Source: Patulibacter sp050252545
GTDB lineage: Bacteria; Actinomycetota; Thermoleophilia; Solirubrobacterales; Solirubrobacteraceae
NCBI GenBank assembly: GCA_050252545.1
Contig: JBFWKS010000207.1
Coordinates: forward strand, 1-7,969
Reading direction: 5' to 3'
Length of the DNA stretch: 7,969 nucleotides
Position numbers and translations under genes: made by a program. This document shows, piece after piece, positions 1 through 5,830 of the stretch. Below the pieces are notes generated by a model that worked only from the letters and a program-made list of their open reading frames with translations, did no database searches and was not told the DNA's origin. Each line of letters starts with the position of its first letter. The first letter of the stretch is position 1.

Positions 1-926
1 ACCCGGTCACGAGCCTGCTCCAGGCGCTCCCGCGACCGGCCGAGACGCCCGCCACCGCGGGGGCCCGCGACCCGCTGCAGGCACTCGTCCCCCAGCTCTT
101 CCCGCCCGGCAGCCCGAGCCTCTACCAGGACTGGACCGCGCTCCTGCCACCGGTCCCGATCCCCTACCGCCCCTCGACCGAGCCGGACTGCCCCGACGGC
201 GACCCGGCCTGCATCGACCGGACCATCGACGAGATGCGGCACCGCCTCGACGGCCTCGCCGCCCGCTGCGACCACGACGCCGTCTTCGGCCTGGCCTACC
301 TGCGGGTGACCGAGGACATCCGCGACGCGATCGGCCAGGGCGTGTTCCGGGATCCCGCCTGGCTCGGCCACGAGGACGCCGTCTTCGCCCGCCTGTACTT
401 CGACGCCTACGACGACTGGCACGCCGGACGTCGAGACCGGGTCCCGAAGGCCTGGCGGATCGCCTTCGCCGCCGCCGACGACCGTGCCGTCACCGGGCTG
501 GGGAACTTCCTGCTGTCGATGAACGCCCACATCAACCGCGACATGCCGTACCTGCTCGCCGGCGTCGGCATCACCGAGTCCTCCGGACGGTCGCGCAAGC
601 CCGATCACGACGTCTACAACCGCCGCCTGGCCGCGCTCTACCTCCCGGTCCTGCGCGAGGTCGCCGCGCGCTTCGATCCCCGCGCCGACGACCTCGACGT
701 CGGACCGGTGGACGACGTCGCCGCCTACCAGCTGCTCGCCGGCTGGCGCGAGGTCGTGTGGCGCAACGCCGAGCGGCTGACCCTCGCCCGGACCCCCGCG
801 GCGCGGGCGCGGGTGGCCCGGAGCATCGAGGCGTATGCCGCGGCCCAGGCGGCGCTCATCCGCACGGTGCTGGCCGACCCCGACCCGGCCATCCGCGACG
901 CCCACTGCGCCGCGCCCGGCGCCTGA
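1..926 (+). CDS. DUF5995 family protein, 5' end missing
   Basis: The frame is already open at the left edge (first complete codon at position 3), so the first Met, at 234, is internal and not the start. About 307 residues are visible. The upstream part is rich in Pro and Ala and contains a short Cys-containing stretch (PDCPDGDPAC) just before the helical segment CIDRTIDEMRHRL. The core carries motifs I associate with DUF5995: FGLAYLRVTE at visible residues 95-104 and MNAHINRDMP at about 173-182, followed by HDVYNRRLAALYLPVL and an Ala/Arg-rich C-terminal helix ending in a TGA. The family has no established function that I know of. The Pro-rich N-terminal part and the Cys pair would fit an exported protein, but the region that would hold a signal peptide lies outside the window. 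Downstream come a tandem repeat and a strong hairpin, which probably end this transcript. Family assignment is from motif memory. Confidence 0.75.
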   Translation, partial: PVTSLLQALPRPAETPATAGARDPLQALVPQLFPPGSPSLYQDWTALLPPVPIPYRPSTEPDCPDGDPACIDRTIDEMRHRLDGLAARCDHDAVFGLAYLRVTEDIRDAIGQGVFRDPAWLGHEDAVFARLYFDAYDDWHAGRRDRVPKAWRIAFAAADDRAVTGLGNFLLSMNAHINRDMPYLLAGVGITESSGRSRKPDHDVYNRRLAALYLPVLREVAARFDPRADDLDVGPVDDVAAYQLLAGWREVVWRNAERLTLARTPAARARVARSIEAYAAAQAALIRTVLADPDPAIRDAHCAAPGA

Positions 927-973
927 CGAGCCCCCACCGCCCCACGCACGGACGGCGCCCGACCCGGGGCCGG

Positions 974-1026
974 CGGGCCGCCGGCGGTGGAGGGCAGCGG
1001 GCCGCCGGCGGTGGCGCGCAGCGGGC
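974..1026. repeat. 24-bp GC-rich tandem repeat, about 2.2 copies
   Basis: Units lie at 974-997 and 998-1021 and match at 22 of 24 positions. A third copy begins at 1022 (CGGGC) and then diverges. Each unit contains the self-complementary core GCCGCCGGCGG. It lies 48 bp past the DUF5995 stop in noncoding sequence. No function is evident; replication slippage in GC-rich DNA would explain it. Confidence 0.7.
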
Positions 1027-1053
1027 AGCCGGGGCAGAACCCAGACGCCGGGC

Positions 1054-1098
1054 GGCCGTTGGGGATCGTTCGCACGATGCGAACGATCCCCAGCGGCC
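1054..1098 (+). terminator. Strong 21-bp stem-loop after DUF5995 gene
   Basis: The left arm TGGGGATCGTTCGCA (1060-1074) and the right arm TGCGAACGATCCCCA (1078-1092) are perfect inverted repeats around a CGA loop. A U-G wobble (1059/1093) then continues into five more pairs (1054-1058 with 1094-1098), giving a 21-bp stem. A smaller hairpin, ACCCG-gaca-CGGGT, follows at 1099-1112. There is no T-run, so this is not a classical intrinsic terminator, but U-less stems are often proposed as terminators in high-GC Actinomycetota. Its place between a gene end and the next promoter favours termination. An operator or a cruciform-forming element is the alternative. Confidence 0.6.
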
Positions 1099-1129
1099 AC
1101 CCGGACACGGGTGGGGGGCTCCGCGCTCG

Positions 1130-1170
1130 AGGACCACGCCAGGGAACCCGCTAGACTCGAATCCGGATTC
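1130..1170 (+). promoter_or_regulatory. Candidate promoter and palindromic operator of the acad operon
   Basis: A TAnnnT-type -10 (TAGACT, 1152-1157) is preceded, with a 16-bp spacer, by a weak -35 with a GAC core (AGGACC, 1130-1135). The perfect 12-bp palindrome GAATCCGGATTC (1159-1170) starts 1 bp after the -10, so it would cover the transcription start at about 1164. That is a typical position for a repressor site, and the operon's last gene encodes a TetR-type regulator. The promoter is inferred from position and consensus only. Confidence 0.4.
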
Positions 1171-1181
1171 AACTTCGAGTT

Positions 1182-1201
1182 CGTCGACCCGACGGTCGAC
1201 G
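1182..1201 (+). promoter_or_regulatory. Leader inverted repeat just before the acad ribosome-binding site
   Basis: Arms CGTCGACC (1182-1189) and GGTCGACG (1194-1201) are perfectly complementary around CGAC. The stem ends 1 bp before the purine-rich ribosome-binding site GAGGGA (1203-1208), so it could affect ribosome access if formed in RNA. As DNA it is a 20-bp dyad that could be a second operator half. Confidence 0.4.
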
Positions 1202-1215
1202 CGAGGGAGCAGCGG

Positions 1216-2442
1216 ATGAACATCGAGCCGACCGAGCGTGCGCGAGACCTGCAGGAGCGCCTGCTGGCGTTCATGGACGAGCACGTCTACCCCGCCGAGG
1301 CGACCCACGCCGAGCAGATGCGCGCCGCGGGCGACCCGCACCACCACGCCCCGGTGGTGGAGGAGCTCAAGGCCGAGGCGCGCCGCCGCGGCCTGTGGAA
1401 CCTCTTCCACCCGCACGCCGACATCCACCCGTCGGTCCCCGGCCTGAGCAACGTCGAGTACGCGCCGCTGGCCGAGATCATGGGCCGCAGCCCGCTCGCA
1501 TCCGAGGCGACGAACTGCGCCGCGCCGGACACCGGCAACATGGAGGTACTGACGCTCTTCGGCACGCCCGAGCAGAACGAGCGCTGGCTCAGCCCGCTGC
1601 TGGAGGGTGAGATCCGCTCTGCGTTCGCGATGACCGAGCCCGACGTCGCGAGCTCCGATGCGACCAACATCTCGACCCGGATCGAGCGCGACGGCGACGA
1701 GTACGTCATCAACGGGCGCAAGTGGTGGACGACCAACGCCCTGCACCCCAACCTGCGGTTCTTCATCCTCATGGGGAAGACCGACCCGACCGCCGATCGT
1801 CACCGGCAGCAGAGCATGATCCTCGTGCCGCTCGACACGCCCGGGGTGACGGTGCTGCGCAACCTCCCGGTATTCGGCTTCTCGCACACCGAGGGCCACG
1901 GCGAGGTGCTCTTCGAGGACGTCCGCGTGCCGGCGTCCTCCATGATCGCCGACGAGGGCGACGGGTTCGCGATCGCCCAGGCGCGGCTCGGCCCGGGCCG
2001 CATCCACCACGCGATGCGCACGATCGGCCTGGCCGAGCGCGCGCTCGAGCTGCTCTGCGTGCGGGCCCAGCAGCGCGCGCCGTTCGGCAAGCCGATCGCC
2101 GCCCGCGCCAACGTGCAGGACTGGATCGCCGACGCCCGGATCGACATCGAGATGATCCGGCTCCTGACGATGAAGGCCGCCTGGCTCATGGACACCGTCG
2201 GGAACAAGAAGGCCCGAACCGAGATCGCTGCGATCAAGGTCGCCGCGCCGAAGGTCGCCCAGGAGATCGTCGACCGGGCGATGCAGGTCCACGGCGCCGG
2301 CGGGTTCACCGACGACTTCCCGCTCGCCGAGATGTACGCCCACGCCCGCACGATGCGGATGGTCGACGGTCCCGACGAGGTCCACCGCATGCAGATCGCC
2401 CGCGACGAGCTGCGCCGCCACCCCGTCCCCGATGTGGCCTGA
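1216..2442 (+). CDS. Acyl-CoA dehydrogenase, ACAD10/11-like clade (LvaC-type)
   Basis: This 408-residue flavoprotein is predicted to act on an acyl-CoA and, with the kinase encoded next to it, on 4-hydroxyacyl-CoA. The open frame extends upstream to 835, but ATG 1216 is chosen because GAGGGA lies 7 bp before it and MNIEPTERARDL begins the ACAD N-terminal helices. Motifs in order: AFAMTEPDVASSDAT (137-150) and INGRKWWTT (165-173) of the flavin/acyl pocket, LGPGRIHHAMR (258-268), RAPFGK (287-292), QVHGAGGFTDDFPLAE (357-372) and MVDGPDEVHR (382-391). GPGRIHH and DGPDEVH are characteristic of the ACAD10/11 and LvaC group. Classical ACADs carry their catalytic Glu in a YEGT-type motif at the last site; here the aligned residue is Asp384. 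Family is secure. The role in 4-hydroxy acid breakdown is inferred from clade and operon; ordinary branched or long-chain beta-oxidation remains possible. Confidence 0.93.
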   Translation: MNIEPTERARDLQERLLAFMDEHVYPAEATHAEQMRAAGDPHHHAPVVEELKAEARRRGLWNLFHPHADIHPSVPGLSNVEYAPLAEIMGRSPLASEATNCAAPDTGNMEVLTLFGTPEQNERWLSPLLEGEIRSAFAMTEPDVASSDATNISTRIERDGDEYVINGRKWWTTNALHPNLRFFILMGKTDPTADRHRQQSMILVPLDTPGVTVLRNLPVFGFSHTEGHGEVLFEDVRVPASSMIADEGDGFAIAQARLGPGRIHHAMRTIGLAERALELLCVRAQQRAPFGKPIAARANVQDWIADARIDIEMIRLLTMKAAWLMDTVGNKKARTEIAAIKVAAPKVAQEIVDRAMQVHGAGGFTDDFPLAEMYAHARTMRMVDGPDEVHRMQIARDELRRHPVPDVA

Positions 2443-2487
2443 CGGCGACGGCCCCGCGATGACCGCCCGATCGGAGACGATGCACCG

Positions 2488-3549
2488 ATGACCACGTCCG
2501 ATCCCACCGCGACGTCGGACACCACGCCCGGCATCGAGCACGGCGCCGTCGTCGCATGGCTGCGCGACACGGTTCCCGGGCTCCGGGAGCCGGTGTCGTT
2601 CACCCGCGTCGGCGATGGCCGCTCCAACCTCACGTACGTCGTCGACGACGCCGCCGGCGGCCGCTGGATCCTGCGTCGCCCGCCGCTCGGCCCGCGGCTG
2701 CCCTCGGCCCACGACATGGTCCGCGAGCACCGGCTGATCGCCGCGCTGCACCCGGTGGGGATCCCGGTCCCCGAGCCGCTCGGCCTGTGCGAGGACGAGG
2801 CGGTGACCGGCGCGCCGTTCTACCTCATGGAGCACGCCGACGGCCATGTCCTGGCATCGCGCGAGGCGGCCGGTCCGCTCACCCCGGCCGCCCGGCGTGG
2901 CGCCGGGTTCGACCTGGTCGACACGCTCGCGCGCCTGCACGCGGTCGACGTCGAGGCGGTCGGCCTGGCGGATCTCGGCCGCCACGACGGGTACGGCGAA
3001 CGGCAGCTGCGTCGCTGGACCCGGCAGTGGGAGGCATCGAAGACCCGCGAGATCCCCGCGATCGAGCGCACCCACGCCCGCCTCGTCGCCGGCATCCCGA
3101 AGCAGCAGCGGGTCTCGATCGTCCACGGCGACTACAAGCTCGAGAACGTCATCGTCGACGACGACGGCACCGTGCAGGCGATCCTCGACTGGGAGCTGTG
3201 CACGCTGGGCGACCCGCTCGCCGACCTGGGCCTGCTGCTCGTCTACTGGACCGAGCACGACGATCCGGAGCCACGGATCTCGACGGCACCGCTGGCGGAG
3301 GGCTTCCCGTCCCGGGCCGAGGTCGTCGAGCGCTACGCCGAGGCGTCGGGCCTGGACCTCTCGGGCCTGCCGTTCTACCGGGCGCTCGGGGCGTGGAAGC
3401 TCGCGATCATCCTGCAGGGCGTCGTCCGGCGGTTCCGCGACACGCCGGGCAACGCCAACCACGATCCGGAGAGCTTCGAGCCGATCATCGACGGGCTCGC
3501 CACGCAGGCGGAGCGGGTGGCCGAGGACGTGGCCCCCACCGCCGGATGA
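2488..3549 (+). CDS. APH/choline-kinase-fold phosphotransferase (LvaA / ACAD10-11 kinase-domain type)
   Basis: This 353-residue protein has the aminoglycoside-phosphotransferase (APH) fold in the form found at the N-terminus of human ACAD10/11 and in LvaA. Nucleotide loop GDGRSNLTY is at 42-50. WILRRPP (60-66) stands where many kinases have the ATP-binding Lys strand. Catalytic loop VHGDYKLEN is at 212-220 (Asp215, Asn220). The metal site is LDWE (233-236, Asp234) followed by LGDPLADL. A Trp-containing helix, GAWKLAIILQGVVRRF, is at 301-316. The likely reaction is ATP-dependent phosphorylation of the 4-hydroxyl of a 4-hydroxyacyl-CoA, forming the intermediate used by the preceding dehydrogenase. 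The gene starts 45 bp after the dehydrogenase stop, with GGAG at 2473-2476, 11 bp before ATG, and its stop overlaps the tetR ATG. Aminoglycoside resistance is unlikely given the pairing. Fold is certain; substrate is inferred. Confidence 0.9.
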   Translation: MTTSDPTATSDTTPGIEHGAVVAWLRDTVPGLREPVSFTRVGDGRSNLTYVVDDAAGGRWILRRPPLGPRLPSAHDMVREHRLIAALHPVGIPVPEPLGLCEDEAVTGAPFYLMEHADGHVLASREAAGPLTPAARRGAGFDLVDTLARLHAVDVEAVGLADLGRHDGYGERQLRRWTRQWEASKTREIPAIERTHARLVAGIPKQQRVSIVHGDYKLENVIVDDDGTVQAILDWELCTLGDPLADLGLLLVYWTEHDDPEPRISTAPLAEGFPSRAEVVERYAEASGLDLSGLPFYRALGAWKLAIILQGVVRRFRDTPGNANHDPESFEPIIDGLATQAERVAEDVAPTAG

Positions 3550-4316
3550 GCGGCGACGGCACGGCGGCCGACCGGAGCGTCATGCCCGACCGGCCATCGC
3601 CCCGCCCCAGGACGATGGCCGGCGCCCGCGCCGTGGCGAACGACGGAGGCACCGCAGGTGACCGGCCGGGCTCCGATGCGGGGCCCGGCGCCGGCCTCCC
3701 GACCACGGCGCGTGGCCGGGCGACGCGGCAGGCGATCGTCGCCGGTGCGCGTGCGGTGTTCGAGCGGGACGGGTTCCTCGACGCGCGGATCACCGACATC
3801 GCCGCCGAGGCGGGCGTGGCGACCGGGTCGTTCTACACGTACTTCGTCGACAAGCCCGCGGTGCTCGCCGCGGTGCTCGGCGAGGTGCAGGAGGAGCTGC
3901 TGCACCCACGGTTGTCACAGGACGGCCGGCACGAGCGGTTCGTCGACCTGCTCTCGGCGAGCCACCGGGCCTACCTGGCGGTCTACCGCGACAACGCGCG
4001 CCTGATGGCGCTGCGCGAGCAGGTCGCCACCATCGACCCGGCGTTCCGGGATCTGCGACGACGCCGGGGCGGGCCGTTCATCGAGCGCAACGCGCGGACG
4101 ATCGAGCGCCTGCAGGCGGCGGGGTTCGCGGACGCGTCGCTGGACCCCGACCTCGCATCTCGCACGATCTCCGGCATGGTGTCGCGGGCGGCCTACAGTG
4201 CCTTCGTGCTCGGTGACGAGGTCGGGTTCGACGCGTTGGTGGATACGGTGACCCGCCTGTGGATGGGGGCGCTGGGGATCCCCGAGGACGCCCCCGCCTC
4301 GGCCGCGGTCGAGTGA
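3546..4316 (+). CDS. TetR/AcrR-family transcriptional regulator
   Basis: This 256-residue DNA-binding repressor is the last gene of the operon. After about 50 Gly/Ala/Pro-rich residues, the TetR N-terminal domain begins at RGRATRQAIVAGARAVFERDG (56-76) and its helix-turn-helix lies at ITDIAAEAGVATGSFYTYF (82-100), ending FVDKPAVLAAVL. The remaining 140 or so residues form the helical ligand-binding half, with an Arg-rich patch, RDLRRRRGG, at 168-176. The ATG at 3546 overlaps the kinase TGA (ATGA), which suggests translational coupling. In-frame ATGs at 3582 (GGAG at 3574-3577, 4 bp before it) and 3615 would remove most of the disordered extension and cannot be excluded. Co-location implies that it controls this operon, perhaps in response to an acyl-CoA, binding the palindrome at 1159-1170; that is inference. 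Confidence 0.9.
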   Translation: MSGDGTAADRSVMPDRPSPRPRTMAGARAVANDGGTAGDRPGSDAGPGAGLPTTARGRATRQAIVAGARAVFERDGFLDARITDIAAEAGVATGSFYTYFVDKPAVLAAVLGEVQEELLHPRLSQDGRHERFVDLLSASHRAYLAVYRDNARLMALREQVATIDPAFRDLRRRRGGPFIERNARTIERLQAAGFADASLDPDLASRTISGMVSRAAYSAFVLGDEVGFDALVDTVTRLWMGALGIPEDAPASAAVE

Positions 4317-4353
4317 GGACACGCCGGAGGAGGCCGCGGGGTCGGGCTTCCGG

Positions 4354-4446
4354 TGGGGGCCTGGCCGTCGGTGGGACGTGTGCGCCTCGTTCCGGCCTCC
4401 GGTCGGGGGTGGAGGTCTGGCCGCTGGTGGGACGCGTTCGTCCCGT
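4354..4446. repeat. Degenerate 37-bp direct repeat, period 56 bp
   Basis: Copies at 4354-4390 and 4410-4446 match at 29 of 37 positions, and seven of the eight differences are transitions. Both contain CTGGCCG and GGTGGGACG. GGCCTCCG occurs after each copy (4394-4401 and 4454-4461). The repeat fills most of the 190-bp noncoding space between the convergent tetR and relA/spoT-like genes. Confidence 0.5.
4429..4444 (+). terminator. Candidate hairpin terminator between convergent genes
   Basis: GGGACG (4429-4434) pairs perfectly with CGTCCC (4439-4444) around CGTT. A second, bulged stem, GGGCCT-CCG-AGGTCCC, follows at 4453-4468. There is no T-run. The position between two gene ends supports a terminator usable from both sides, but the evidence is structural only. 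Confidence 0.35.
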
Positions 4447-4506
4447 GTCCCCGGGCCTCCGAGGTCCCGACCCACGCCGGTGGCCCGACGAAGGGGCCGG
4501 GGCCCG

Positions 4507-5724
4507 TCAGCCCCGCACCACGCCGGCGTCGGCCAGCGTCCGCCAGCGCCAGAGCAGGACCCGGCGGCGCTTCTGTCGCTGGGCGTCGTCGGCCGGGTCG
4601 ACGAGGCCCTCCGCGACGTCGACGTACCGCGGTCCGGTGACGGCGAGGAGGGCGTCGTCGAGGCTGCGGACCTGGTTGCGCTCCCACGTGACGCCTTCGC
4701 GGAAGGTGCGCTCGATCCCGGCGATGTCGACCCCGCGGACCGCGTCGCGCAGTGCCTCGACCGTGTCCAGCCCGACGGCGAGCGCGTGGCGGTGGATCCA
4801 CTCCTCGCTCCCGGTGCCGCGGCTCGGCGGGGCGTCGGGGAAGAGCTCGGCCAGCAGGGCCCGCAGCGCACGTGCCGTCAGGCGGCTGCCGGGCCGCTCC
4901 TCGGTCTCGCCGGCGGCCGGTGCGAGGCGTCCGCCGGCGTCATCGCGGGCGTGACGGGCGACCGGATCGTCGGCGTCCGCGCGGCCGAACGCGACCGCCG
5001 AGGATCCGGGCCCGCGATCGGCGCCCCGCGAGGCGTCGTCGATCTCCTGCAGCAGCTCGTCGACCATCTCGATCAGCGCGGCCGCACGGTCGAACTTGCG
5101 CGACACCCGCGAGCCCGCGGCCCCCTTGTAGCGCTGGGCGTGCTCCAGCTCGGCCCACACGTGCTGCAGCTGGGTGCGCAACTGGATCTCGACCCGCGGC
5201 ACGACGTAGTCCTGCGGCGGGCGCGGCACCGACAGCGGCCTGCCGGGATCGACGAGGACATGGGTGCTCTGGTAGCCGAACTGCCGGTCGTGGGCGCCGT
5301 CGGATCCCATCCGCACGACCGAGCGGACCGTCAGCGCGTCGTCGTCGGCGAGCGCCTCGGCGACCTCCTCGACCTGGGCCGGCAGGAACGTGACGACGCG
5401 GAGGCCGAGCTGGTCGGCCAGCTCGTCGCACGGCAGGCGGTACTTGGGACGATCCGGCTCGTCGGGGTCCGGTCGTGCGGCCTTGGCCTCGAACGACGCG
5501 GGCCCCTTGATCCGCCACGTCACCTCGAACTGGGTGTCGGGGATGCCGGTCCCGGCGATCAGCCGCTCCAGGTGCGGGGCGAGCGTCTCGCCCAGGCGCC
5601 GGAGGAACGCCTGATAGCTCGAGCGCTCGTACCGCTCCCGCGCGCGCCGGGCGTGCTCGGCGTGGATCGCGCGCCGGTCGCCGGCCGGCCGGCGGGTCGC
5701 GGCGGTGATCTCAGGATGCTCCAT
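4507..5724 (-). CDS. RelA/SpoT-domain (p)ppGpp-synthetase-like protein, no hydrolase domain
   Basis: This 405-residue protein has one RelA_SpoT synthetase domain at about residues 30-225. ATG 5724 is chosen since the homologous part begins near HAEHARRARERYERSSYQ. An in-frame ATG at 5832 would add 36 unlikely residues and reach the divergent gene's start; no clear ribosome-binding site decides. Substrate-binding basic residues are in WRIKGPASFEAK (Arg71, Lys73, Lys81). Metal-binding Asp104 is in ADQLGLRV, the G-loop is FGYQSTH (149-155), and Glu179 lies in VEIQLRTQLQHVWAELEH. These sites appear intact, so pyrophosphate transfer from ATP to GDP/GTP, or to another nucleotide acceptor, is plausible. 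There is no N-terminal HD hydrolase and no C-terminal TGS/ACT part, so it is not the housekeeping Rel. A low-complexity linker (about 231-280) leads to a roughly 125-residue C-terminal region that I do not recognise. Confidence 0.85.
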   Translation of the reverse strand: MEHPEITAATRRPAGDRRAIHAEHARRARERYERSSYQAFLRRLGETLAPHLERLIAGTGIPDTQFEVTWRIKGPASFEAKAARPDPDEPDRPKYRLPCDELADQLGLRVVTFLPAQVEEVAEALADDDALTVRSVVRMGSDGAHDRQFGYQSTHVLVDPGRPLSVPRPPQDYVVPRVEIQLRTQLQHVWAELEHAQRYKGAAGSRVSRKFDRAAALIEMVDELLQEIDDASRGADRGPGSSAVAFGRADADDPVARHARDDAGGRLAPAAGETEERPGSRLTARALRALLAELFPDAPPSRGTGSEEWIHRHALAVGLDTVEALRDAVRGVDIAGIERTFREGVTWERNQVRSLDDALLAVTGPRYVDVAEGLVDPADDAQRQKRRRVLLWRWRTLADAGVVRG

Positions 5725-5768
5725 CGGGCACGGCAGAGCGTCCCACGCCGGGCGGTCGGCACGCGAGG

Positions 5769-5797
5769 GGCACCCGTGCCACCCCGTCGTGGGGTGG
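5769..5797. promoter_or_regulatory. Overlapping inverted repeats in the divergent intergenic region
   Basis: GGCAC-cc-GTGCC (5769-5780) overlaps by 2 bp with CCACCCC-gtcgt-GGGGTGG (5779-5797). Only one of the two stems can form at a time. They lie in the 106-bp region between the divergent RelA/SpoT-like gene and the membrane protein, where both promoters must be. They may be operators or leader structures; I could not identify a convincing -10 for either gene. Confidence 0.3.
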
Positions 5798-5830
5798 AAG
5801 GGCGCCCGACCAGCCAGCACACTGAGCGGC

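Noticed and set aside
835..1215. N-terminal extension of the dehydrogenase
   Set aside because: It would cross the DUF5995 stop, the tandem repeat, the hairpin and the promoter with a Pro/Arg-rich translation. ATG 1216 has a good ribosome-binding site and begins the homologous region.
856..3462. An 868-codon open frame on the minus strand
   Set aside because: It lies antisense to the dehydrogenase and kinase genes, is extremely rich in Arg, Gly, Val and Asp, and shows no domain. Long antisense open frames are expected in GC-rich coding DNA.
2556..3545. Upstream extension of the TetR reading frame inside the kinase gene
   Set aside because: It is the Arg/Pro-rich shifted frame of the kinase. 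The regulator's homology begins only near 3711 and the ATG at 3546 is the natural coupled start.
2488..3549. Aminoglycoside resistance gene
   Set aside because: The fold is shared, but the LDWE motif, the adjacent ACAD10/11-type dehydrogenase and the TetR gene indicate a metabolic acyl-CoA kinase.
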